Assembly: GCF_001402875.1 (NCBI RefSeq)
Contig: NZ_CP012946.1
Location: forward strand, 3,574,001-3,638,000
Direction of reading: 5' to 3'
Source: Blastochloris viridis
GTDB taxonomy: Bacteria > Pseudomonadota > Alphaproteobacteria > Rhizobiales > Xanthobacteraceae
Length of the DNA stretch: 64,000 bases
Within the stretch, counting starts at the first letter, position 1. Each line of letters opens with the position of its first letter. Shown here in pieces: positions 36,388-46,230 of this stretch. The notes below the pieces were generated by a model, which worked only from the letters and a program-made list of their open reading frames with translations, did no database searches and was not told the DNA's origin. Made by a program: the position numbers and the translations under genes.

Positions 36388-36413
36388 TATCGCAATCATA
36401 GTCCAGAAGTTCC
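36388..36413 (-). promoter_or_regulatory. Possible ECF-type promoter before the sigma gene
   Basis: On the minus strand GGAAC (36413-36409) is followed after 16 bases by CGATA (36392-36388). GGAAC with a CG-starting -10 at this distance is the pattern of ECF promoters, including those of EcfG (GGAAC, 16-17 bases, CGTT). It would place the start point shortly upstream of the sigma gene. Confidence 0.45.
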
Positions 36414-36697
36414 GAACAAAGTCCAAGCGTTGGAGCGACCGGTTCGATCCATCGCGTTGCACCGCCGTGGCATGAAATACCGCGCGGCGAGCAAAATTCC
36501 GCGGCGAGCGGTCCTTTCCGGACAGCCGCGGCGCGCCGCGGCTGGTCGCCATCCATAGGAATTCGCGCCTGAGCGGCATTTGCGCCTTTTTTTTGGCCCC
36601 GTCGGTCGATAAGCGGCGGCTCGGCCGGTCGGCGAGGCTTCGCCGCCGCTCGGCTTCGTGCGAAGCTCAAGCGGACAACTGAGAGGGCGGGACGAAG
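36414..36697. other. Divergent intergenic region with palindromes and a T8 run
   Basis: Between the sigma factor gene and ialB there is no credible gene. A run of eight T at 36587-36594 lies downstream of GC-rich DNA, but I found no convincing stem before it. GGCGAGGCTTCGCC near 36634-36648 is a small hairpin. The region must contain the ialB promoter. Confidence 0.4.
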
Positions 36698-37282
36698 ATG
36701 GGAAGGAATGTGGTCGGGGCTGCGCTGATGGTCGCGTTCGGTGTCGGATTCGCCGCGGAGGCACCCGCTCAGCCGACATCCGCTCAATCCAACATCCAGC
36801 TGGCGCAGGCAAAGCCGACCAAGCCGGCGGCGGCGGCGCCGGTCGCCGCTCCCGAACTGCTCGGCAAATTCGGCGACTGGGCCGCCTATGTCAGCCAGAC
36901 TCCGAAGACCAAGATTTGCTACGCCCTGTCGCAGCCCAAGGACCGCCAGCCGGCCTCGCTCAAGCGCGACCCTGGCTTCATGTTCATCAGCCACCGGCCG
37001 GGCGAGGGCGTGCGCAACGAGGTTTCGGCGACAATGGGCTTTCCGCTCCGGGATGGCGACGCCTCGATGCAGATCGGCAACGTCGTCTTCGCCATGACCA
37101 GCAAAGACGAAAACGTCTGGATCAAGAACCCGGCGGAGGAACAGCGCCTGATCGACACCATGCGCCGCGGCAAGGACCTCGCCATCAAGGGCACCTCGCG
37201 CCGCGGCAACGAATCGACCGACCGCTACTCGCTGTCGGGGCTTGCCCAGGCGCTGGATCGCGTGGCGCAGGAGTGCAAGTAA
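36698..37282 (+). CDS. IalB (invasion-associated locus B) family protein
   Basis: 194 residues. A signal peptide (MGRNVVGAALMVAFGVGFAA, cleaved near APAQ) is followed by a Pro/Ala linker and the IalB core: ELLGKFGDWAAYVSQTPKTK, ICYALSQPKDRQP, and MGFPLRDGDASMQIGNVVFA. Two cysteines (CYALSQ and QECK at the very end) can form the family disulfide. IalB was named in Bartonella for erythrocyte invasion, yet non-pathogens also carry it, so it is best seen as a periplasmic protein of unknown role. Convergent with yggS. Confidence 0.87.
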   Translation: MGRNVVGAALMVAFGVGFAAEAPAQPTSAQSNIQLAQAKPTKPAAAAPVAAPELLGKFGDWAAYVSQTPKTKICYALSQPKDRQPASLKRDPGFMFISHRPGEGVRNEVSATMGFPLRDGDASMQIGNVVFAMTSKDENVWIKNPAEEQRLIDTMRRGKDLAIKGTSRRGNESTDRYSLSGLAQALDRVAQECK

Positions 37283-37371
37283 TCGGGTTTTCGCCCGCCC
37301 GCTTCCCGGCGGATCGCGGCCGATAAGGCTCGCCGCCGAAAAGCCCGGCGCGGAGGCGAGTCGGGGCCCGA

Positions 37372-38052
37372 TCAGCCGCGGTGGCCGAAGATCGCCGAGC
37401 CGACCCGGACGAAGGTGGCACCGAAGGCGATGGCGGAGGCGAAATCCGCACTCATGCCCATCGACCGCTCGGCAAGGCCGTTGCGGGCGGCGATCTTCGC
37501 CAACAGCGCGAAATGCGGCGCCGGCGCCTCGTCCGCCGGCGGGATGCACATCAGCCCCTCGACCGAAAGGCCGAACTCGGATCGGCATTGCGCGATAAAG
37601 GCGTCGGCCTCCTGCGGCAGCACCCCGGCCTTCTGCGGCTCGGCACCGGTATTGACCTGGATGAACAGCCGCGGCGGCCGGCCCTCCAGCTTGGCAAATC
37701 CCCTCGCCAGCTCGGCCGCCAGCGAGGGACGGTCGAGCGAGTGGATGACGTCGAACAGCCCGAGCGCGTCCTTGACCTTGTTGGTCTGTAGCGGGCCGAT
37801 CAGGTGAAGTTCGACGTCCGGAAAGGCGGCCTTCAGCGCCGGCCATTTTCCCTTGGCCTCCTGGACGCGGTTCTCGCCGAACACACGCTGGCCGGCCTCG
37901 ATCACCGGCAAGATGTCCTCGGCCTCGAACGTCTTCGACACCGCCACCAGCGTGACGGCGGCCGGATCGCGGCCGGCGGCGCGGGCAGCCTTGGCGATCT
38001 CGGCGCGGACAAAAGCGAGGTTGGCGGCGAAGGCGGAGGTGGTGGCGGACAT
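37372..38052 (-). CDS. YggS-family PLP homeostasis protein
   Basis: 226 residues, standard for the family. [20 protein letters not shown] contains the PLP-binding lysine, followed by [49 protein letters not shown] and [19 protein letters not shown], ending [20 protein letters not shown] and VGSAIFG. These alanine-racemase-fold proteins bind PLP and balance B6 vitamers but have no known catalysis. It lies divergently from leuS. Confidence 0.94.
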   Translation of the reverse strand: MSATTSAFAANLAFVRAEIAKAARAAGRDPAAVTLVAVSKTFEAEDILPVIEAGQRVFGENRVQEAKGKWPALKAAFPDVELHLIGPLQTNKVKDALGLFDVIHSLDRPSLAAELARGFAKLEGRPPRLFIQVNTGAEPQKAGVLPQEADAFIAQCRSEFGLSVEGLMCIPPADEAPAPHFALLAKIAARNGLAERSMGMSADFASAIAFGATFVRVGSAIFGHRG

Positions 38053-38299
38053 TTTCGGCGGCTCTGTTACGGGTCACTGCCTATCGGATGTTTCGATAGC
38101 GTTCGGCAAGCGGCAGTTCGGCCGCGGGCTCCGGCAGCGCCAGCAACCCGGCCCGATCCGCCCCGCTGCCGGGCCCGGCGAAATCAGGGTGAGGCCGTTG
38201 ACCTCGCCGGGCGATCGTGTCCTAGTCCGGGCGGTTCCGCCTCGCGCCACAGCTACGGGGCAGTTCAGCGTTGACCGGCCAGACGATCCGACATCCACG

Positions 38300-40921
38300 A
38301 TGACAAAAACACCCGAGCGCTACAACGCCCGCGACGTCGAGCCGAAATGGCGCGCCGCGTGGGATGAGCGCGGCATCTTCAAACTCGACGAAACCGATCC
38401 GCGGCCGAGCTATTACGTGCTGGAGATGTTCCCCTATCCGTCGGGGCGCATCCATATGGGGCACGTGCGCAACTACACCATGGGCGACGTGGTGGCCCGC
38501 TACAAGCGCGCCAGGGGCTTTGCCGTGCTGCACCCGATGGGCTGGGATGCCTTCGGCATGCCGGCCGAGAACGCGGCGATGCAGCACAATACCCACCCCG
38601 CCACCTGGACCTACGCCAACATCGCCACCATGAAGGCCCAGCTGAAGAGCATGGGCCTGTCGCTGGACTGGGACCGCGAGTTCGCAACCTGCGACGTGGA
38701 ATACTACCACCAGCAGCAGACGCTGTTCCTGGATTTCCTGAAGGCCGGGCTGGTCGAGCGCAAGAGTGCGAAAGTCAACTGGGACCCGGTCGACTGCACC
38801 GTGCTCGCCAACGAGCAGGTGATCGAGGGCCGCGGCTGGCGCTCCGGCGCCTTGGTCGAGCAGCGCGAGCTGACCCAGTGGTTCTTCAGGATCACCGCCT
38901 TCTCCGAGGACCTGCTGTCGGCCCTCGATGGCCTGGAGCGCTGGCCGGAGAAGGTCCGGCTGATGCAGAAGAACTGGATCGGCCGCTCCGAGGGCATGCT
39001 GGTGCGCTTCGCGCTGGCCGAGGGCGCCCCGGCCGATCAGACCGAGCTTGAGGTGTTCACCACCCGCGCCGACACCCTGTTCGGCGCCAGCTTCCTTGCG
39101 CTGTCGCCCGACCACCCGTTGGCGAAAGCGGCGGCGGCGGGCAATCCCGAGCTGGCGGCGTTCGCCGAGGAGTGCCGCCGGGTCGGCACCAGCGCCGCGG
39201 CGCTGGCCACCATCGAGAAGAAGGGCTTCGACACCGGCCTCCGCGCCCGCCATCCCTTCGACCCCGACTGGTTGCTGCCGGTCTATGTCGCCAACTTCAT
39301 TTTGATGGATTACGGCACCGGCGCCATCTTCGGCTGCCCGGCCCACGACCAGCGCGACCTCGACTTCGCCCGCGCCTATGGCCTGCCGGTGACGCCGGTG
39401 GTGCTGCCGGAGGGGGCGGATGCCGCCACCTATACCGTGGGCACCGAGGCCCACGACGCCGACGGCCGGCTGATCAACTCCCGCTTCCTCGACGGGCTGA
39501 CGGTCGATCAAGCGAAAGAGGAAGTCGCCCGTCGCCTGGAGGGCGAAAATCGCTCCGGCCGCCCGGTCGGCCAGCGCCAGGTCAATTTCCGCCTGCGCGA
39601 CTGGGGCATCTCGCGCCAGCGCTACTGGGGCTGCCCGATCCCGGTGATCCATTGCGAGACGTGCGGCGTGGTGCCGGTGCCCGACGCAGATCTCCCGGTG
39701 AAGCTGCCCGACGACGTCACCTTCGACGTGCCGGGCAACCCGCTCGACCGCCACCCGACCTGGCGGCACGTTCCCTGCCCGAGCTGCGGCAAGCCGGCGC
39801 GGCGCGAAACCGACACCATGGACACCTTCGTCGACTCGTCCTGGTATTTTGCGCGCTTCACCTCGCCGCGGGCGACCACACCCACCAAGCGCGAGGTGGT
39901 CGACCGCTGGCTGCCGGTCGACCAGTATATCGGCGGCGTCGAGCACGCGATTTTGCACCTGCTCTATTCGCGCTTCTTCGCCCGGGCGATGAAGCTCACC
40001 GGCCACCTCGGCACAACCGAGCCGTTCGCCGGCCTGTTCACCCAAGGCATGGTGACGCACGAGACCTACAAGGGCGCGGACGGCCGCTGGCTGTTCCCCG
40101 AGGAGGTCGCGATCAAGGACGGCGCGGCCATCCATGTGAAGACGGGCGAGCCGGTGACCATCGGCGCGGTCGAATCGATGTCGAAGTCGAAGAAGAACGT
40201 GGTCGACCCCGACACCATCATCGCCAGCTTCGGCGCCGACACCGCGCGCTGGTTCATGCTGTCGGACACCCCGCCGGAGCGCGACATCCAGTGGACCGAT
40301 TCCGGCGTCGAGGGTGCGGCGCGCTTCGTTCAGCGGCTGTGGCGGCTGGTCGGCGACCTCGCCGAACTGGCGGCCCCGGCCGGCACCCCGGCGCCTGTCG
40401 AGGCCTCTGGGCCTGCGCTGGATATCCGCCGCCTCGCCCACGGCGCGCTGGCCGAGATCGAGAACGACATCGAGAAGCTGCGCTTCAACCGCGCGGTGGC
40501 GCGGGTCTATGAGCTCGCCAACGGCCTCACCGGCGCCATTGGCGATCTCGACGAGACCTCGTGCCACGCGGCCGATGTCCGGGCAGCGGCGCGCGAAGCC
40601 GCCGAGATCCTGGTCCGGGTGTTCGCCCCGATGATGCCGCATCTGGCGGAGGAATGCTGGACGGTGCTCGGCCAGGCCGACCTCGTCGCGGTGGCGCCGT
40701 GGCCCAAGGTCGAGCCCTCGCTGCTCGCCCGTGATACCATCACGCTTCCGGTGCAGGTGAACGGCAGGAAGCGTGCCGACATCACCGTGCCGCGCGCGGC
40801 CGGCAATGCCGAGGTCGAGGCGGCGGTGCTGGGGCTGGACGCGGTGCAGCGGGCGCTGGACGGCAAGCCGCCGAAGAAAGTGATCGTGGTGCCGCAGAGG
40901 ATCGTCAATGTCGTTGCCTGA
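38300..40921 (+). CDS. leuS: Leucine--tRNA ligase
   Basis: 873 residues from ATG 38300. It is a class I synthetase with the HIGH motif in [19 protein letters not shown] and the KMSKS motif in [16 protein letters not shown]. The CP1 editing domain is present ([18 protein letters not shown] and [19 protein letters not shown]), which removes mischarged norvaline or isoleucine. A zinc-like pair CETCGV and CPSCGKP is visible. The stop overlaps the next gene, lptE, by 14 bp, and leuS-lptE-holA is a conserved proteobacterial unit. Confidence 0.97.
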   Translation: MTKTPERYNARDVEPKWRAAWDERGIFKLDETDPRPSYYVLEMFPYPSGRIHMGHVRNYTMGDVVARYKRARGFAVLHPMGWDAFGMPAENAAMQHNTHPATWTYANIATMKAQLKSMGLSLDWDREFATCDVEYYHQQQTLFLDFLKAGLVERKSAKVNWDPVDCTVLANEQVIEGRGWRSGALVEQRELTQWFFRITAFSEDLLSALDGLERWPEKVRLMQKNWIGRSEGMLVRFALAEGAPADQTELEVFTTRADTLFGASFLALSPDHPLAKAAAAGNPELAAFAEECRRVGTSAAALATIEKKGFDTGLRARHPFDPDWLLPVYVANFILMDYGTGAIFGCPAHDQRDLDFARAYGLPVTPVVLPEGADAATYTVGTEAHDADGRLINSRFLDGLTVDQAKEEVARRLEGENRSGRPVGQRQVNFRLRDWGISRQRYWGCPIPVIHCETCGVVPVPDADLPVKLPDDVTFDVPGNPLDRHPTWRHVPCPSCGKPARRETDTMDTFVDSSWYFARFTSPRATTPTKREVVDRWLPVDQYIGGVEHAILHLLYSRFFARAMKLTGHLGTTEPFAGLFTQGMVTHETYKGADGRWLFPEEVAIKDGAAIHVKTGEPVTIGAVESMSKSKKNVVDPDTIIASFGADTARWFMLSDTPPERDIQWTDSGVEGAARFVQRLWRLVGDLAELAAPAGTPAPVEASGPALDIRRLAHGALAEIENDIEKLRFNRAVARVYELANGLTGAIGDLDETSCHAADVRAAAREAAEILVRVFAPMMPHLAEECWTVLGQADLVAVAPWPKVEPSLLARDTITLPVQVNGRKRADITVPRAAGNAEVEAAVLGLDAVQRALDGKPPKKVIVVPQRIVNVVA

Positions 40922-41453
40922 CCGAGACTCGTCCCCCCGCCGGCGGCGCCCGCGCCGCGCCGTGCTGGCCGCGCTCGGCCTGAGCCTGGCCATGGGCGGC
41001 TGCTTCACGCCGCTCTACGCCGAACGCACGCCGGGCACCGGCGTGCAGCACCAGCTGGCGAACGTCGAGGTGCGGGTCATCGAGGGCCGGGTGGGCCTGG
41101 AAGTCCGCAACGCCCTGATCTTCGAGCTGGCCGGCGGCGCCGGCAACCCGGCCGGCGCGCCCTACCGGGTCGACGTCCAGCTGAACGAGAACACCCAGTC
41201 GATGACCATCGACCCGGTGACCGGCCGCGCCACCGTCGAGATCGTCACCCTCACCGCCACCTACGAGCTGCGCGATACCGCCGCCGACAAGGTGGTGCTG
41301 CGGGAGCTGACCTCCGGCCAGGCCTCGATCGAGCGCGGTTCGCAGGTGTTTGCCCGCGACCGCGCCAAGCGCGACGCCGAGAACCGCGCGGCCAAGCTGA
41401 TCGCCGAGCGAATCCTCGGGCGGCTGGCCAGCTATTTCGCCACCCAAAGCTGA
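40908..41453 (+). CDS. lptE: LptE, LPS assembly lipoprotein
   Basis: 181 residues, starting inside the end of leuS. The lipobox [10 protein letters not shown] gives a lipid-anchored cysteine, immediately followed by [13 protein letters not shown], as in RlpB/LptE. The mature part is an alternating beta/alpha fold ending [21 protein letters not shown]. LptE plugs the LptD barrel and helps insert LPS into the outer membrane. Identity rests on position between leuS and holA, size and lipobox, as LptE sequences diverge. Confidence 0.9.
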   Translation: MSLPDRDSSPRRRRPRRAVLAALGLSLAMGGCFTPLYAERTPGTGVQHQLANVEVRVIEGRVGLEVRNALIFELAGGAGNPAGAPYRVDVQLNENTQSMTIDPVTGRATVEIVTLTATYELRDTAADKVVLRELTSGQASIERGSQVFARDRAKRDAENRAAKLIAERILGRLASYFATQS

Positions 41454-41503
41454 GTGCCGATGGCAGGACCGCAGGTCCGCCGTCGTTTTCCATTCGAGGC
41501 GCG

Positions 41504-42538
41504 ATGGTCGCGGTCAAACCCGGCGATGCGGACGCGGCGGTGGGCCGCATCGATCCGGCACGGCCGGTGATGTTGCTGTTCGGCCCGGATGCCGGGCTGG
41601 TTGCCGAGCGGGCGGCCACCGCCGCCGCGGCCGGCCTTGCCGGCACCACCGATCCGTTCGCGCTGGTGCGGCTCGACGGCGACGCCGTCGCTGCCGATCC
41701 GCCGCGCCTCGCCGACGAGGCCTACACCATCGCCATGTTCGGCGGCCGCCGCGTCATCCGGGTCCGGGTCGGCTCACGCACCATCACCGGCGCGGTCGAG
41801 CCGTTGCTCAAGGAGCCGCCGCGCGACTGCGTCGTCATCCTGGAGGCCGGCGACCTCAAGCGCGGCCAGGGCTTGCGCGAGCTGGTCGAGCGCTCGCCGC
41901 ACGGCCTCGCCATCGCCTGCTACGCCGACGCCGGGCGCGATCTCGACCGGCTGATCGATGAGGAACTGCGCGCGGCCAACCTCGCCATCGACCGCGATGC
42001 CCGCGACCTGCTGCTGTCGCAGCTGGGCGGCGACCGCCTCGCCTCGCGCGGCGAGGTCCGCAAGCTGGCGCTCTACGCCCACGGCCACGACCGGGTGAGG
42101 GTGGAGGACGTCGAGGCCATCGTCGGCGACGCCTCGGCGGCCGGCCTCGACGAGGCGATCGACACCGCCTTTGCCGGCGATGCCGAGACCGCCGACGGCG
42201 CCGCGCTGCGGCTGTTCAAGGCCGGCACCTCGCCGCAGAGCCTGCTGGCGGCGGCGATCCGCACCGCGATCCAGCTGCATCGCTGGCGGATCGCGGTCGA
42301 GGGCGGGGTCGGCGTCCGCACCGTGCTGGACAACACCCGACCGCCGATCCATTTCCGCCGCAAGCCGCTGATCGAGCAGGCGCTGAACGCCTGGACCGCC
42401 GAGGGTCTCGCCACCGCGGTGATCGATCTGGGCAGCGCCGCCGCCGACGCCCGCAAGCAGGCGCAGCTGGCAGAGCCGATCTGCCTGCGCTCGCTGCTGG
42501 CGCTCGCCACCAGCGCCCGCCGCGCCCGGCGACGGTGA
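41504..42538 (+). CDS. holA: DNA polymerase III subunit delta
   Basis: 344 residues. It starts with PVMLLFGPDAGLVAERAATA, the non-ATP-binding AAA-like domain of delta, followed by FGGRRVIRVRVGSRTIT, LEAGDLKRGQGLRELVERSP and RLASRGEVRKLALYAHGHDR. The C-terminal collar domain includes LFKAGTSPQSLLAAAIRTAI. Delta opens the sliding clamp during loading. It is the third gene of the leuS-lptE-holA set, 50 bp after lptE, and is followed by the convergent dCTP deaminase gene. Confidence 0.93.
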   Translation: MVAVKPGDADAAVGRIDPARPVMLLFGPDAGLVAERAATAAAAGLAGTTDPFALVRLDGDAVAADPPRLADEAYTIAMFGGRRVIRVRVGSRTITGAVEPLLKEPPRDCVVILEAGDLKRGQGLRELVERSPHGLAIACYADAGRDLDRLIDEELRAANLAIDRDARDLLLSQLGGDRLASRGEVRKLALYAHGHDRVRVEDVEAIVGDASAAGLDEAIDTAFAGDAETADGAALRLFKAGTSPQSLLAAAIRTAIQLHRWRIAVEGGVGVRTVLDNTRPPIHFRRKPLIEQALNAWTAEGLATAVIDLGSAAADARKQAQLAEPICLRSLLALATSARRARRR

Positions 42539-42563
42539 TGCCGGCGGCGGGATCGCCAGGCGA

Positions 42564-43688
42564 TCAGCCGGAAGCCTCGCAGCCATCCTGCCGGAAATGC
42601 TTCGAAAGTTTGAGGCCCTGGGCCTGGTAGTTGGAGCCGAGGTCGCTGCCATAGAGCGTCTTTGGCGGCTCGGTGAGCCGCTCATAGATCAGCCGGCCGA
42701 CGATCTGGCCGTCCTCCAGGATGAACGGCACCTCGCGCGAGCGCACCTCCAGCACCGCGCGGGCCCCGGCGCCGCCGGCCGCCGCCCAGCCGAAGCCGGG
42801 GTCGAAGAAGCCGGCGTAGTGGACGCGGAACTCGCCGACCAGCGGGTCGAACGGCACCATCTCGGCGGCGAAGGCGGGCGGCACCTGCACCGCTTCCTTG
42901 GAGGCGAGAATGTAGAACTCGTCGGGGTCGAGCACGAGCCCGAGCCGGCCGACCCGGCGGATCGGCTCCCAATAGTCGAGCACGTCGCAGGCGGCGCGGC
43001 GGTCGACGTCGACGAGGCCGGTGTGGCGCTTGGCGCGATAGCCGACGATGCCGTCGCGCGGCGCAAGATCGATCGACACCGCGATGCCGCCGGAACCGAG
43101 ATCGGGGTCCGGGGTGTCGACCAGGCGCTGTTCGGCCTGGAGCTGTGCCAGTTCGGCCTCGTCCAGCACCGCATGGCCGACCCTAAAGCGCAGCTGCGAC
43201 AGCCGCGAGCCCGGCCGCACCAGAATCGGGAAGGTGCGCGGGGAGACCTCGAGGTAGAGCGGGCCGGCATAGCCCGCCGCGATCTGGTCGAACGCGCGCA
43301 TGCCGTCGGCGATGACGCGGGTGAAGACGTCGAGCCGACCGGTCGAGCTCTTGGGGTTGGCGGCGGCAGCGACCTCCGCCGGCAGCGCCAGCCGTTCGGC
43401 CAGCTCGACCAGATAGACGCAGCCGGTCTCCAGCACCGCGCCGGGGCCGAGGTCGATCTCGTGCAGCGCCAGCGCGCCAAGCCGCTGGCGCACCGCCACC
43501 TCGCGGCCGGGCAGGAAGCTCGCTCGCACCCGCCACGCCCGCCGGCCAAACCTGAGGTCGAGACTGGCGGGCTGGATCTGGTCCGGCATGATCGTGTCGT
43601 CGGCGCCAAGGCAGCCGGCCTCGACCAGCGCGGCGATGCGGTGGCCAGGCAGGATGCCGCAGGCCGCGCCTGCGCGGCTCGGCTGCAT
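42564..43688 (-). CDS. dcd: 2-deoxycytidine 5-triphosphate deaminase, duplicated-fold type
   Basis: 374 residues, about twice the 190 of a standard Dcd. Residues near 25-185 (IQPASLDLRFG, NPKSSTGRLDVFTRVIADG, GYAGPLYLEVSPRTFPI) and residues near 190-360 (GIAVSIDLAP, VPFDPLVGEFRVHYAGFFDP, EVPFILEDGQIVGRL) look like two copies of the dUTPase/Dcd fold. The SSTGR and GE(F)R-type residues used in catalysis sit in different halves. A family of this double form is common in alphaproteobacteria and is taken to make dUTP from dCTP. Dut, which uses that product, lies far upstream. Confidence 0.85.
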   Translation of the reverse strand: MQPSRAGAACGILPGHRIAALVEAGCLGADDTIMPDQIQPASLDLRFGRRAWRVRASFLPGREVAVRQRLGALALHEIDLGPGAVLETGCVYLVELAERLALPAEVAAAANPKSSTGRLDVFTRVIADGMRAFDQIAAGYAGPLYLEVSPRTFPILVRPGSRLSQLRFRVGHAVLDEAELAQLQAEQRLVDTPDPDLGSGGIAVSIDLAPRDGIVGYRAKRHTGLVDVDRRAACDVLDYWEPIRRVGRLGLVLDPDEFYILASKEAVQVPPAFAAEMVPFDPLVGEFRVHYAGFFDPGFGWAAAGGAGARAVLEVRSREVPFILEDGQIVGRLIYERLTEPPKTLYGSDLGSNYQAQGLKLSKHFRQDGCEASG

Positions 43689-44161
43689 CGAAGTCCCCTC
43701 GGGCTGGCGTCCGTATCGAAAACGGACGGGTCGATAACGGGTTGATACAGGACTCCCACGGGCCTATCCATGGGCATGAAGCGCCACGCCGAGATCGGCG
43801 AGGGCCGGTTGCGGCGCGGATTTTCTCAAAGACCGCCGAGCGCGACGTGAAAATCCGCACGGGGCCGACCGCTGATTGCGGCGCCGGCCGGCGAGCGCCA
43901 CCCGACGGCGGTGCCGCGCGGTCCCGGTTCTCGCATCGTTAATCGGGCTGCCTTAGATGCGGATGGGCCGCGACGCAAGAGAGCGGCGCAACAGGATGTC
44001 CGGTACGTGACCTTGCCGCTGGCCGCGACATATAGCTCGACGATGGTCGTTCCGGCGACCGCGACGGGCTCCACGAGATTGGTGTTCTCTGCCCGCCGCG
44101 GTTCTGCTACCCGGGCAGGGAAGGTTCGGCCGCAACGAGTTGACTGCGGCGGGGAGAGCGC
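43689..44161. other. Intergenic region with two hairpins upstream of dcd
   Basis: The 473-bp divergent gap has no credible gene. CGTCCGT (43708-43714) and ACGGACG (43722-43728) form a 7-bp stem just upstream of dcd and may be an operator. Nearby, TCGAAAACGG and TCGATAACGG form a direct repeat. The GATTTTC hairpin at 43816-43858 is listed separately. The promoter of the flippase-like gene must lie in the right part. Confidence 0.5.
43816..43858. repeat. GATTTTC inverted repeat
   Basis: GCGGATTTTC at 43816-43825 and GAAAATCCGC at 43849-43858 are a perfect 10-bp inverted repeat around 23 bases. The stem resembles that of the hairpin at 54852-54896 (CGCAGATTTTCGT). Confidence 0.7.
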
Positions 44162-45265
44162 ATGGCCAGAGGTTTCTTGAGTCGCGTCGGCCATTTCCTC
44201 CGCGTCCGCATCGGCTGGCATCGTATCGGGATCGTGCTGTCGATCCTGATCATCGGCATCGCCTTCTACGTGCTGTGGAAGATGCTGCACGGCATCGACC
44301 TTTCCCGCGTCGGCGCTGCGTTCACCGAAAAGTCGGTGTCGTCGCTGCTGCTGGCCGGGCTGTTCGTCGCGCTCGGCTACTTCACGCTGACGTTCTACGA
44401 CTGGTTCGCCCTGCGCACGATCGGCAAGGGCCATGTGCCCTATTCCACCGCCGCGCTCGCCGGCTTCACCAGCTATTCGATCGGGCACAATGTCGGTGCC
44501 ACGGTGTTCACCGGCGGCACCATCCGCTACCGCATCTATTCGGCCTGGGGCCTGACCGTCCTCGACGTCGCCCGCCTCGCCTTCGTTGCCGGCCTGACGT
44601 TCTGGCTCGGCAACATCACCGTGCTCGGCATCGGCATCGCCATCCACCCGGAGGCGGCCTCCGCGGTCGACCAGTTGCCGCCGGCGGCGAACCGCATCAT
44701 CGCCATCACCGCGCTCTGCGCGCTGGTGACCTACGTGATCTGGATCGGCCGCAAGCCGCGGGTCTATGGCCGCGGCGACTGGTACGTCACGCTGCCGTCG
44801 CGGGGGCCGACCCTGCTGCAGATCGTGATCGGCGTGGTCGACCTCAGCTGCTGCGCGCTGGCGATGTACGTGCTGACGCCGGCAACGCCGGACGCCGGCT
44901 TCATCACCATCGCGGTGGTGTTCGTGGCCGCGACGCTGCTCGGCTTCGCCAGCCACGCCCCCGGCGGCATCGGCGTGTTCGACGCCGCCATACTGGTGGC
45001 GCTGACCAGCGGCAACTGGGGCGTGCCGGTGTTCGACCGGGAGGAGATGCTGGCGACGCTGCTGCTGTTCCGGGTGTTTTACTACCTGATTCCGTTCACG
45101 CTGTCGGTGCTGCTGCTGGCCGGGCGGGAGCTGTGGCTGGGCGGCTTTGCCGGCCTGCGCGACGCGGTGCGGTTTCGCCCCGCCGCGCCGGCGGCCAAGC
45201 CGGCCGCGCCGCCGCTGGCCTGCAAGGCAGAGCCGCGGCCGGACCACCTGCCGCCCGCGGCTTAA
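44162..45265 (+). CDS. Lysylphosphatidylglycerol synthase/flippase-like membrane protein (UPF0104)
   Basis: 367 residues with about eight hydrophobic helices, beginning HRIGIVLSILIIGIAFYVLW. YSIGHNVGATVFTGGTIRYR and the late FASHAPGGIGVFDAAILVAL are hallmarks of the UPF0104/MprF N-terminal domain (DUF2156-linked flippase part). The soluble lysyl transferase domain of true MprF is absent, so it is a lone transmembrane domain, perhaps moving a lipid across the inner membrane. A Pro/Ala-rich tail follows the last helix. GGGGAGAG lies just before the ATG. It is convergent with the next gene. Confidence 0.83.
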   Translation: MARGFLSRVGHFLRVRIGWHRIGIVLSILIIGIAFYVLWKMLHGIDLSRVGAAFTEKSVSSLLLAGLFVALGYFTLTFYDWFALRTIGKGHVPYSTAALAGFTSYSIGHNVGATVFTGGTIRYRIYSAWGLTVLDVARLAFVAGLTFWLGNITVLGIGIAIHPEAASAVDQLPPAANRIIAITALCALVTYVIWIGRKPRVYGRGDWYVTLPSRGPTLLQIVIGVVDLSCCALAMYVLTPATPDAGFITIAVVFVAATLLGFASHAPGGIGVFDAAILVALTSGNWGVPVFDREEMLATLLLFRVFYYLIPFTLSVLLLAGRELWLGGFAGLRDAVRFRPAAPAAKPAAPPLACKAEPRPDHLPPAA

Positions 45266-45292
45266 GGCAGCCCCCGGACCATTCCGCCGCGA

Positions 45293-45910
45293 TTACGGCG
45301 CCGGCCGCGCCGGGCCCTTGCCACCGCCGGGCGGCAGCGGCAACCGCATCATCGGCAGGTTGCTCGGCAGCCGGAATACGGCCGGGTCCTGGGCGGCGCG
45401 GCTGAGGCTGGCGATCTCGAACACCGTCTGGCGGCGGCCGCCGACCGTGGCGTCGGTGCGCAGCGCGATGCCATCGCCGGTGATGCACGCTTCTGCCGGC
45501 TCGCCGGCGCGGCCGCTCTCGATCCGCCAGATCGCGCACGGCTCGCCCGCCACCGTGTCCTGCCCCGCGCGCTCGCCCTGGCCGACCGTCACCCCGAAGC
45601 CGGCCTGCTCGGCGAGGTTGACCTCCATCGCCATCGGCCCCGCCGCGGTCGCCACCACCATCAGCGCCTTCTTGGCGGCGAGGTCGAAATAGCCGGTCAC
45701 CGGCGCCGCCACCCCCGGCATGGTCATATCCAGGCGCAGCACGCCGCCGTGGTGGCGCACCGTCATCTTGCCGCCGCTGGCGAAGCTGCCCTCGGCGGTG
45801 AAATCGACGCTCGGCACCGGCAGGGTTTCCGCCGCCGGCGCTGCGACCGGAACGCCGGCGAGCACGGCAGCAGCAAGGCCGGCCCGCGCCCGTTCGGCCG
45901 CAAACCGCAT
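45293..45910 (-). CDS. Secreted protein of unknown function (DUF4412-like)
   Basis: 205 residues from ATG 45910. A signal peptide (AGLAAAVLAGVPVAAPAAE) is followed by a beta-rich domain: DFTAEGSFASGGKMTVRHHG, VLRLDMTMPGVAAPVTGYFD, KKALMVV and CAIWRIESGRAGEPAEACIT with two cysteines. The pattern recalls DUF4412/LolA-like fold periplasmic proteins, but I cannot assign a family with certainty. It has no operon partner and is divergent from phoR. Confidence 0.65.
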   Translation of the reverse strand: MRFAAERARAGLAAAVLAGVPVAAPAAETLPVPSVDFTAEGSFASGGKMTVRHHGGVLRLDMTMPGVAAPVTGYFDLAAKKALMVVATAAGPMAMEVNLAEQAGFGVTVGQGERAGQDTVAGEPCAIWRIESGRAGEPAEACITGDGIALRTDATVGGRRQTVFEIASLSRAAQDPAVFRLPSNLPMMRLPLPPGGGKGPARPAP

Positions 45911-46062
45911 CCACGCCCCGCCGGCCCGATCCGCCGGGCGCCCTGGCCAAATGAAACACCGCCCGCGGCGGCGGGATTTGGCATCCCCCGCCCGGTTAAG
46001 GCCGAACCGCATTTCTCATCCTCCCGAACCAGCGTGGCCGCTGACATCGTGTCGTGGTGTGG

Positions 46063-46184
46063 CCGTGGCAGACATGCCGCCTCGCCGCACCGCTGGAATC
46101 GGGCGACCAGGATCTGCGACCAGAATCTGCAACCAGGATAGCGCGACCGGAGCGGCCGCGTCGCCGGTTGCCGTGGCAGACATG
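46063..46184. repeat. Direct and tandem repeats upstream of phoR
   Basis: CCGTGGCAGACATG occurs at 46063-46076 and 46171-46184. Between them, a 13-bp unit is tandemly repeated: CGACCAGGATCTG 46104-46116, CGACCAGAATCTG 46117-46129 and a diverged CAACCAGGATAGC 46130-46142. These occupy the 320-bp gap before phoR and could be regulator sites. Confidence 0.7.
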
Positions 46185-46230
46185 GCGCGCCGACGCCATT
46201 GGGGCTATGCACGAAAGCGGACACACGACC

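Noticed and set aside
36587..36594. T8 run as an intrinsic terminator
   Set aside because: No convincing GC-rich stem precedes it in the plus direction, and there is no gene ending just upstream.
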